Source of the DNA: Pseudomonadota bacterium
Lineage (GTDB): Bacteria; Pseudomonadota; Alphaproteobacteria; Dongiales; Dongiaceae
NCBI GenBank assembly: GCA_016183985.1
Contig: JACPDN010000008.1
Span: 1-34,565 of the forward strand
Direction of reading: 5' to 3'
DNA length: 34,565 nt
The position numbers and the translations under genes were made by a program. Below are positions 1 through 4,769 of this stretch, one piece after another; position 1 is the first letter of the stretch; every line of letters starts with the position of its first letter. The notes below the pieces were generated by a model. That model did no database searches and was not told where the DNA came from. It was given only the letters and a program-made list of their open reading frames with translations.

Positions 1-216
1 CACATCGCCGATGAAGTAGCGCAGCGCCGGATACTTCTCAGGCGAGAGTTCCTGCTGCATCTCCCACTGCTTCAGCTCGTCGCGCGAAAAGACGATCAGC
101 CGCTTCGGCTTCCAGTCCTTCAGCACCCGCCGGATGAACGCCTTCCCAAACGAACCCGTCCCGCCCGTCACCAGGATCGATTTCCCGTTCAGATCGGGAA
201 GTTCCGTATCAAACAT
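1..216 (-). CDS. pseB: UDP-N-acetylglucosamine 4,6-dehydratase, PseB-type (N-terminal fragment)
   Basis: The first 72 codons of a gene that runs off the left edge. The reading frame begins with ATG at 216 and shows a Rossmann NAD(P)-binding start, ILVTGGTGSFG (residues about 14-24), followed by a basic stretch and FSRDELKQWEMQQ, which is typical of the inverting UDP-GlcNAc 4,6-dehydratase family (PseB/FlaA1). These cytoplasmic short-chain dehydrogenases make the first intermediate of pseudaminic acid, a sugar often placed on flagellin or in surface polysaccharide. The catalytic Tyr/Lys region lies outside the window, so the exact subfamily (PseB versus CapD-like) is not certain. The ribosome site (GGGGCG upstream) is weak. 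Downstream genes of the pathway cannot be seen. Confidence 0.82.
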   Translation of the reverse strand, partial: MFDTELPDLNGKSILVTGGTGSFGKAFIRRVLKDWKPKRLIVFSRDELKQWEMQQELSPEKYPALRYFIGDV

Positions 217-447
217 CGTGCTCACGCCCCAAAGAAAATCGCGGTGGAGTCGATCTCCTCGCGAAAAATCACATTACAGATCAATAAGTTACAAAAATGC
301 CGCTGAAATAGCCAGCATCCCAAGCTCATTGCCAGACTGTTGCAGGGGGGTAACAGCAGCCCCGTCACCCTGTCAACCTGCCGTGGCAAGCTGCTGCGCC
401 CTGATTTTATCGGCAATTTGGGCCGTCAGACGATTGTAAGATAGCCG
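217..447. other. intergenic region, no gene recognised
   Basis: About 230 bases between the lactonase-like gene and the pseB start. It is richer in A and T near 240-300, as expected for the promoter of the minus-strand pseB gene, but I cannot assign a convincing -35/-10 pair. Short open frames on both strands here have no recognisable protein features or good ribosome sites. Confidence 0.5.
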
Positions 448-1332
448 TCAGGCCGCCCCGAAGACTGGCTCCAGGATGCCGGTATGACCGGTCTTCACGG
501 CAAAGAGGCTACCGGCCAGCGGCGCTTTCCGTAGCGTCGCCGCATCGAGCCCCACCGTCGCCGTCGTGATGTAGAGCGTGTCGAGTGCATCGCCGGCGAA
601 GGCGCAGGAGGTGACGAGCGGCACCGGCAGGCGAATCTCGCGATCGATCTTGCCGTTGGGCAGGAAGCGGGTCACGCGCCACCCTTCCCAATGGCAGATC
701 CAGACGCCGCCTTGGGAATCGACCGTCATGCCGTCCGGCATGCCCTGCTCTTCCGAGAACTCGGTGAAGAGGCGCTGATTGGTGAGGGCGCCGGTTTTGG
801 TATCGAGGTCATAGGCATAGACCTTGCGGATCATCGTGTCCGAGAAATAGAAGACACGTCCGTCGGGGCTGAAGCCCGGACCGTTGCCGCAGGCAAAGCC
901 GCGATCCTGTACCTGGGTCTCGCCATCGGCACCCATCCGATAGATGCCGCCGATGGGCTCGGTCTCCCTGGTGTCCGAGGTGCAGAGCCACAGCCGCCCC
1001 TGGCGGTCGACCTTGCCGTCATTGAACATGGTGAGGGTCGGCCGGTCGTTGGGATCGAGCCATTTGGTGAGCTTGCGCGCCTTCACGTCGACCTTGAAAG
1101 CACCTTCGCGGCCGGTGAGGACGAAACCTTCCTTGGCGCGCACCAGCGTACCCATCGGCACGTCGAGATCGAGGTGCCACCGCTCCGCCGCCTTGGTCGC
1201 CGGATCGTAGACATGGACGTCCGGACCTTTGAGGTCGAGCCAATAGACGCGCCTGTCGACCGGATGCCAGAGGACCGATTCACCCAGAACGGCGGGAGTT
1301 TGGACGACGCATTGCGGTTCGGCAGCGGACAT
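448..1332 (-). CDS. SMP-30/gluconolactonase/LRE family protein
   Basis: A 294-residue six-bladed beta-propeller enzyme of the SMP-30/gluconolactonase family, which hydrolyses sugar lactones using one divalent metal. The expected metal ligands are visible: Glu18 (in GESVLWHP), Asn104 (FNDGK), Asn150 (GNGPGFSPD) and Asp200 (MPDGMTVD). There is no signal peptide, so it should be cytoplasmic. The ATG at 1332 is preceded by AAGGA at good distance. It stands alone between the pseB fragment and the sigma-factor terminator. The substrate is not shown by sequence; a gluconolactonase, arabinonolactonase or similar role is possible, and the gluconokinase about 7 kb away makes a sugar-acid role plausible. 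Confidence 0.85.
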   Translation of the reverse strand: MSAAEPQCVVQTPAVLGESVLWHPVDRRVYWLDLKGPDVHVYDPATKAAERWHLDLDVPMGTLVRAKEGFVLTGREGAFKVDVKARKLTKWLDPNDRPTLTMFNDGKVDRQGRLWLCTSDTRETEPIGGIYRMGADGETQVQDRGFACGNGPGFSPDGRVFYFSDTMIRKVYAYDLDTKTGALTNQRLFTEFSEEQGMPDGMTVDSQGGVWICHWEGWRVTRFLPNGKIDREIRLPVPLVTSCAFAGDALDTLYITTATVGLDAATLRKAPLAGSLFAVKTGHTGILEPVFGAA

Positions 1333-1420
1333 TGCGATTCCTTGGACCTAGGCAAATGGGGCAAATGGGGGCGGACGGGTGCGTCCGATTGTGACGATCC
1401 GGACAGCAATAGCAATGGCC

Positions 1421-1457
1421 GGAAAAGAAAAACGGCGGTGCCGATGGCACCGCCGTT
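1421..1457 (-). terminator. intrinsic terminator of the ECF sigma factor gene
   Basis: A perfect 12-bp inverted repeat (1431-1442 and 1446-1457, loop of 3) is followed, on the minus strand, by a T-rich run (1421-1430). It lies 25 bases after the stop codon of the sigma-factor gene. Confidence 0.88.
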
Positions 1458-1482
1458 CTTCATGGACCCTTCTTGAGGGGTA

Positions 1483-2067
1483 TCAGCTGGCGAGCCGTGC
1501 CGGCTCCGCATTCGGCCTGCGTGCCGCCAAGCCGCGCTTCACCGTGCGGGCGGCGCCATCATCTGGCACCGGCATCGCGGTTTCACCGGAAAGCATGCGT
1601 TCAAGCTCGCGGCGCGCGCGCGCCAGGCGCGAACGCACGGTACCGATCGGACAGCCGCAGATCCTGGCCGTCTCTTCATAGGAGAGATCCTGGCCCACCA
1701 CCAGCAACAGCACTTCGCGCTGGTCGGCATTGAGCCCATCCATGGCGCGGAACAGTTCTTTCAGCACCAGGACATGCTCCTGCCCCGGCGCCACGCTGGC
1801 AAGATTGGGCAGCAGGTCGTCATCGACCTCCACCAGGCGGCTACGCTGCCCGGCCCTGAGGTTGTTGACATGGATATTGCGCATAATGGTGAACAGCCAA
1901 GCCTTCAGGTTGGTGCCCATGGTATAGAGATCCTGCTTGCGCAAAGCGCGCAGCACCGTGTCGTTCACCAGATCGTCTGCCGTCTGGCGATTGCGAGTCA
2001 GCATGACCGCAAAAGCCTTCATGGCCGGCAGCAATGCGACGAGTTGGTTTTGGAAAGTATCGGCCAT
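1483..2067 (-). CDS. ecfG: ECF RNA polymerase sigma factor, EcfG-like (general stress response)
   Basis: A 194-residue group 4 sigma factor. Region 2 covers about residues 8-75, with the core-binding and -10-reading helices (TADDLVNDTVLRALR, then NLKAWLFTIMRNIHVN). Region 4 covers about 100-156 and ends in the helix-turn-helix GTVRSRLARARREL. In alphaproteobacteria this type (ECF15) directs RNA polymerase to GGAAC/CGTT promoters during general stress and is held by the anti-sigma factor NepR until the PhyR response regulator releases it. Support here is the upstream NepR-like gene and the EcfG-type promoters nearby. A tail of about 35 residues after region 4 is somewhat longer than usual. The start has AAGGAC seven bases upstream. 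No phyR or histidine kinase gene is in the window. It could also be another ECF subgroup. Confidence 0.8.
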   Translation of the reverse strand: MADTFQNQLVALLPAMKAFAVMLTRNRQTADDLVNDTVLRALRKQDLYTMGTNLKAWLFTIMRNIHVNNLRAGQRSRLVEVDDDLLPNLASVAPGQEHVLVLKELFRAMDGLNADQREVLLLVVGQDLSYEETARICGCPIGTVRSRLARARRELERMLSGETAMPVPDDGAARTVKRGLAARRPNAEPARLAS

Positions 2068-2274
2068 CGGTTGTCCTTTCGGTCGATTCAGTCGGGGTCC
2101 AAACGTCGTTTCAAAAAGAACGTGACGTCAGCACCGCCCAAAAACGGACGGCGCCCGCTTTCGAGTAATGCATGGGCAAAGGATGGGCCGGTCGGGGTGA
2201 CAAGCCGAGCGACAAGACGGAGGAGAAGCTGTGACCTCCGACTTTTGTTTTAGGAATATCGTGCTGATCTGAGA
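2068..2274. other. spacer between NepR-like gene and sigma factor gene
   Basis: 207 bases separate the NepR-like gene from the sigma factor, longer than in most nepR-ecfG pairs, where the genes are nearly joined. I see no GGAAC/CGTT pair in it, so the sigma gene is either read through from the promoter at 2666-2691 or has a promoter I cannot identify. Confidence 0.45.
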
Positions 2275-2529
2275 TTAATCGGTGACTTTGCCCCGGCCTG
2301 ACGGGAACGCCTGGCGGATGAGCTCGATCAGCTTGGGATCGGCCGGCTCTTCGCAAGCCGCAAACAGGGTCTGGACCTGGCGTTCGAGCCAGCGGTCAAA
2401 TGCCGGAGAAGTCAGGACTTTTTCATTGGAAGACAGCATGGCGGCCGACGATTCGGCCGCGGGTGAGGCATCGTTGGCCGCGGCCTCGCCGTTGCCATTC
2501 ATCCCCATCCCCTTGCGACCGTCCTTCAT
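2275..2529 (-). CDS. NepR-like anti-sigma factor (candidate)
   Basis: An 84-residue protein with a low-complexity Ala/Ser/Asn N-terminus (about 1-40) and a C-terminal half that fits the NepR pattern of two amphipathic helices: FDRWLERQVQTLF, an acidic-proline turn (CEEPADP), then KLIELIRQAF. NepR binds and blocks EcfG and is itself captured by phosphorylated PhyR. The call rests on this pattern plus position directly upstream of the EcfG-like gene and downstream of an EcfG-type promoter; identity is too weak to be certain by eye. The ATG at 2529 has GAGGGA about 12 bases upstream. In-frame ATG codons at residues 8 and 10 sit just after a GGGG stretch and are possible alternative starts. Confidence 0.6.
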   Translation of the reverse strand: MKDGRKGMGMNGNGEAAANDASPAAESSAAMLSSNEKVLTSPAFDRWLERQVQTLFAACEEPADPKLIELIRQAFPSGRGKVTD

Positions 2530-2665
2530 AATCGACGTGAATTCCCTCTATTTAGGATCCCGAACGTCCAATCCGGGGCGCCCGATCTGAAATCTCACGA
2601 TCCACCCGCATCTGCAGACCCCAGCCTTCAGATCCGCGTCTTAAGAAATGTGTCATGGAATTGCT

Positions 2666-2691
2666 AACGAGCGGTTGCTGCGGCGAGTTCC
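2666..2691 (-). promoter_or_regulatory. EcfG-type promoter upstream of the NepR-like gene
   Basis: Reading the minus strand, GGAAC (2691-2687), a 17-base spacer and CGTT (2669-2666) match the alphaproteobacterial general-stress promoter exactly. The expected transcript start is near 2658, about 130 bases before the NepR-like ATG. It would make the sigma/anti-sigma pair autoregulated. Confidence 0.72.
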
Positions 2692-2728
2692 GCACTTATT
2701 CCCGCAAAGTGCCGCAGCGCCGCAGAAA

Positions 2729-3187
2729 TCACGGGCGGGCGATGAATTGGCGCAACACCTGTTGGATGAGGGCGTGGTCGAGATCGGGCCGGGTCTCGAG
2801 GATGAAGCCGGCGGCACCGGCGCCCAGCATGGCGCCGAGGGGGTCGGCCCGCACCGCCTCGCCGGCCAGGTCGCTGGCGGCAGCGACCAGGCTGGGGGCC
2901 AGGGCATCGGTTTCTGCCGATTCCAGAGTCGTTTTCCCGGGAGTCGTTTTCGCAGATCTTGCACCCATGGCAAGGCGCGCGCAGCCCAAGGCGGCGATGG
3001 TGAGCAGCAAAGCAACGATGAGCAGCGCGGCCGGCTGCGACATCCACAGCACGAGCCAGTAATGGAGTGCCGCGAGGGCAACGCCGAAGGCGGCGAGGCC
3101 GAGGCAGCCAACCAACGCGAGGAGCACGACCCGCCGGACGACGCGATCGGTCACTCTATCCGTCAGGCGATCGATGGATCCCAACAT
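2729..3187 (-). CDS. small two-helix membrane protein, holin-X/DUF1469-like (phage holin family)
   Basis: A 152-residue protein starting at the ATG at 3187 (MLGSIDRLTDRV). An amphipathic N-terminal helix is followed by two hydrophobic segments at about residues 22-44 (VVLLALVGCLGLAAFGVALA) and 51-70 (AALLIVALLLTIAALGC), then a soluble C-terminal part of about 75 residues ending RQFIARP. This is the architecture of the phage-holin-family (Holin-X) envelope proteins often found next to DUF883 genes in stress clusters. It is the last gene of a likely operon with the DUF883 and DUF1328 genes (gap of 31 bases). The frame is open further upstream, but that extension overlaps the DUF883 gene and has no matching features. 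The function is unknown; a role in envelope stress is inferred from neighbours only. Confidence 0.65.
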   Translation of the reverse strand: MLGSIDRLTDRVTDRVVRRVVLLALVGCLGLAAFGVALAALHYWLVLWMSQPAALLIVALLLTIAALGCARLAMGARSAKTTPGKTTLESAETDALAPSLVAAASDLAGEAVRADPLGAMLGAGAAGFILETRPDLDHALIQQVLRQFIARP

Positions 3188-3218
3188 GTCTCGGCCCCCA
3201 TACCTACGACCTGCAGTG

Positions 3219-3476
3219 TCAGCGCTGTGTGAGTTTGCCCAGCAGAATGCCGATTCCAAACGCCACCAGCAGGCTGGTGAGCGGCCTTGCGGTGATCTGG
3301 TCTTCCAGCACATCGACGCCGGCGCCTATGCGGGCCTTGCCCGTATCCACCGCATCGTTGAGCTGCGTCTGGCCTTTCTTGGCCAGGAGCTTCGCAATGG
3401 TGGAGACATCTTCTTTGAGGGTGCCGAGGTCGTTCTTGAGGACGTCGAATTCCTTTTCCAGGCTGCGATCGGCCAT
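3219..3476 (-). CDS. DUF883 (ElaB/YqjD-like) membrane-anchored protein
   Basis: An 85-residue protein: a long charged helix with heptad-like spacing (EKEFDVLKNDLGTLKEDVSTIAKLL), a linker, and a C-terminal hydrophobic anchor (TSLLVAFGIGILLGKL). This is the plan of the ElaB/YqjD/DUF883 family, inner-membrane proteins that in E. coli are RpoS-controlled and can bind ribosomes. I chose the ATG at 3476 because GGAAGGAAA lies 5-13 bases upstream; an ATG seven codons earlier overlaps this ribosome site and has none of its own. It sits between the DUF1328 and holin-like genes, probably in one transcript. Confidence 0.8.
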   Translation of the reverse strand: MADRSLEKEFDVLKNDLGTLKEDVSTIAKLLAKKGQTQLNDAVDTGKARIGAGVDVLEDQITARPLTSLLVAFGIGILLGKLTQR

Positions 3477-3519
3477 AGCGACATTTCCTTCCTTCATGAT
3501 TGACGGATTCCTTTCTGCT

Positions 3520-3675
3520 CTAGACGTAACCAGCGACCAGCGAGACCAGGAACAGCACGATGAAGATCAGAAACAGGATCTTCGCGATTCCGGTCGCGGC
3601 CTGCGAAATGCCGCCGAAGCCGAAAATGCCGGCGATGATGGCGACCACGAGAAAGATCACGGCCCAATAAAGCAT
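3520..3675 (-). CDS. DUF1328 small membrane protein (YtjA-like)
   Basis: A 51-residue, almost wholly hydrophobic peptide with two transmembrane helices ([16 protein letters not shown] and [17 protein letters not shown]) joined by [14 protein letters not shown]. This is the standard DUF1328/YtjA family sequence. An AGGAGG ribosome site eight bases before the ATG at 3675 fixes the start; the longer open frame upstream has no protein-like content. Members are small inner-membrane proteins of unknown function, frequent in general-stress regulons of alphaproteobacteria. It is the first gene of the 3675-2729 cluster. Confidence 0.88.
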   Translation of the reverse strand: MLYWAVIFLVVAIIAGIFGFGGISQAATGIAKILFLIFIVLFLVSLVAGYV

Positions 3676-3953
3676 GCTGTTTTTCCTCCTGCCGATAGAC
3701 CACACCCAGACAGGCACGCTCGCTCGCGGCGCGCGCTGGCTCGATGATTTGCGATTGGTGGAAACAGGCGCCCGTCCCCCGGGAGTTCCCTTTGGAGCTC
3801 CGCCGTTGGGTCCGCGGGTCGCACCGCCTCGCTTCTGCAACAGGGAGCAGCAGACTCTTGGCGGGCGACCCGGCGGAACCCGGGCTGCCACGTAACCGGA
3901 AGGACGATCGCCGGGGTCAAGAGCGCCAGCCATCGGATCACATGGCTGACAAA

Positions 3954-3981
3954 CAGTGACCGTTTGGGGGAAGGGTCACTG
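3954..3981. repeat. 8-bp perfect inverted repeat
   Basis: CAGTGACC (3954-3961) and GGTCACTG (3974-3981) separated by 12 bases. It could be a protein-binding site or an RNA hairpin; it has no strong T run on either side, so it is a poor terminator. Confidence 0.5.
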
Positions 3982-4027
3982 CGGCGATCGCGGGGTCGCT
4001 CCGGTTATATGGCGACCACGGGGACAA

Positions 4028-4063
4028 AACCCTCTACCCGGCATTTGGTTCCGGGTATTTTTT
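4028..4063. terminator. hairpin with T run after the Gln-rich protein gene; overlaps an EcfG-like promoter
   Basis: A 7-bp perfect stem (4035-4041 with 4051-4057, 9-base loop) lies 13 bases after the stop of the minus-strand gene. On the plus strand it is followed by six T; on the minus strand by GAGGGTTTTG, so it may act in both directions. The same bases read on the minus strand as GGAAC (4052-4048), 16 bases, then GGTT (4031-4028), one base off the EcfG consensus CGTT. Confidence 0.5.
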
Positions 4064-4070
4064 GGAGGGC

Positions 4071-4412
4071 TCAATGGCGCGCCGGCTTCTTGCCAACCTC
4101 TTCTGCCCGTTCCAATTCTTCGCCTTCCGGGCTGTCGATCGCGCGCTTGGCATCCCGCGCCTGGCGCTCCGTCCGCCTCTGATTCTGGGCTGATTGCTGC
4201 GCACCTGCATTGTATTGGCGCGCCGCGGTCCGATTGCCCTCGCCTTCGTTCCGCTGCCCGCTGCCCTGCTGGCGCTGCCGGTTCCCACTGCCCTGCTGCT
4301 GTCCCTGCTGCTTTTGGGGATCGCCCACGGTGTGGCCCTGCTCGTGCTTCTCACCCGGCACTTCCATCGGTGTCGCTTCAGGCGGTGTCTGGTTCGGATT
4401 CTTTGTCGGCAT
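4071..4412 (-). CDS. Gln/Arg-rich, predicted disordered stress-type protein
   Basis: A 113-residue hydrophilic protein with no transmembrane segment and no known domain that I recognise. The N-terminus is Pro/Thr/Glu-rich (MPTKNPNQTPPEATPMEVPG), the middle is a Gln/Gly/Arg/Asn stretch (about 35-85), and the end is charged helix (EGEELERAEEVGKKPARH). Such composition suggests intrinsic disorder. The ATG at 4412 follows GAGGAG seven bases upstream; an earlier in-frame ATG at 4427 has no such site. A perfect EcfG promoter lies only about 30 bases upstream, so it is very probably a general-stress gene. Function unknown. Confidence 0.72.
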   Translation of the reverse strand: MPTKNPNQTPPEATPMEVPGEKHEQGHTVGDPQKQQGQQQGSGNRQRQQGSGQRNEGEGNRTAARQYNAGAQQSAQNQRRTERQARDAKRAIDSPEGEELERAEEVGKKPARH

Positions 4413-4440
4413 CTCCGTTCTCCTCACTCAAGGAATTGGT

Positions 4441-4482
4441 AAAACAAACGAAAGCGCGCGCCGAAGGTTCCGGCGCGCGCTT
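4441..4482 (-). terminator. terminator of the molybdenum hydroxylase operon
   Basis: An 11-bp perfect stem (4452-4462 with 4472-4482; loop of 9) followed on the minus strand by a T-rich tract (4451-4441). It is 33 bases after the stop of the MoaD-like gene. Confidence 0.85.
4447..4471 (-). promoter_or_regulatory. EcfG-type promoter nested in the terminator hairpin
   Basis: Minus strand: GGAAC (4471-4467), 16 bases, CGTT (4450-4447), an exact match to the general-stress promoter. The -35 element is the 5' side of the terminator loop and the -10 element lies in the T tract. Expected start near 4440, about 28 bases before the ATG of the Gln-rich protein at 4412. Confidence 0.78.
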
Positions 4483-4515
4483 GCTCGTTCCGATTAAGCG
4501 ATTGATTGTCGGTGT

Positions 4516-4761
4516 TTATCCACCCGTCATGCGCGGCAGCAGAAAGACCTCGCTGTCGGGCCTCAGGGGCTCGAGCCACCCTTCACGATAGATGAGCCCG
4601 TCGATGGAGACGGAGACACCCCGCTTGATCTGGTTTTGCAGGCCCGGATAGGTCTCACCTAGCCGGGCCAGCAATTCACCAACGTTCCTGGCCTCGATAT
4701 CGACCTCCAGCTTGCCGCCGGTATGCGGCTTCAAAGAACCCCAGAGGACGACGCGCGCCAT
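4516..4761 (-). CDS. MoaD/ThiS-family ubiquitin-like sulfur carrier
   Basis: An 81-residue beta-grasp protein ending in the diagnostic Gly-Gly (LLPRMTGG). MoaD/ThiS proteins carry a thiocarboxylate on the last glycine and donate sulfur, for example to molybdopterin with MoaE. Here it is the last gene of the molybdenum hydroxylase operon, eight bases after the large subunit, and no moaE follows. It may support cofactor sulfuration or assembly for this enzyme, or be a dedicated MoaD paralogue; the sequence does not decide. The ATG at 4761 lies just past the upstream stop codon. Confidence 0.85.
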   Translation of the reverse strand: MARVVLWGSLKPHTGGKLEVDIEARNVGELLARLGETYPGLQNQIKRGVSVSIDGLIYREGWLEPLRPDSEVFLLPRMTGG

Positions 4762-4769
4762 GCCTTACC

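Larger units (their letters stand above)
3676..4070. other. 395-base region without a recognised gene
   Basis: Lies between the Gln-rich protein gene and the DUF1328 gene. It contains an 8-bp inverted repeat at 3954-3981, and a hairpin with a T run at 4028-4063 described separately. Open frames here are proline/arginine-rich and look like chance frames. It should contain the promoter of the DUF1328-DUF883-holin cluster; the best EcfG-like candidate is at 4028-4052. Confidence 0.5.

Noticed and set aside
3763-3789. Possible EcfG promoter upstream of the DUF1328 gene (GGAAC, 18 bases, TGTT)
   Set aside because: The spacer is too long and the -10 is off consensus; the site at 4028-4052 is better.
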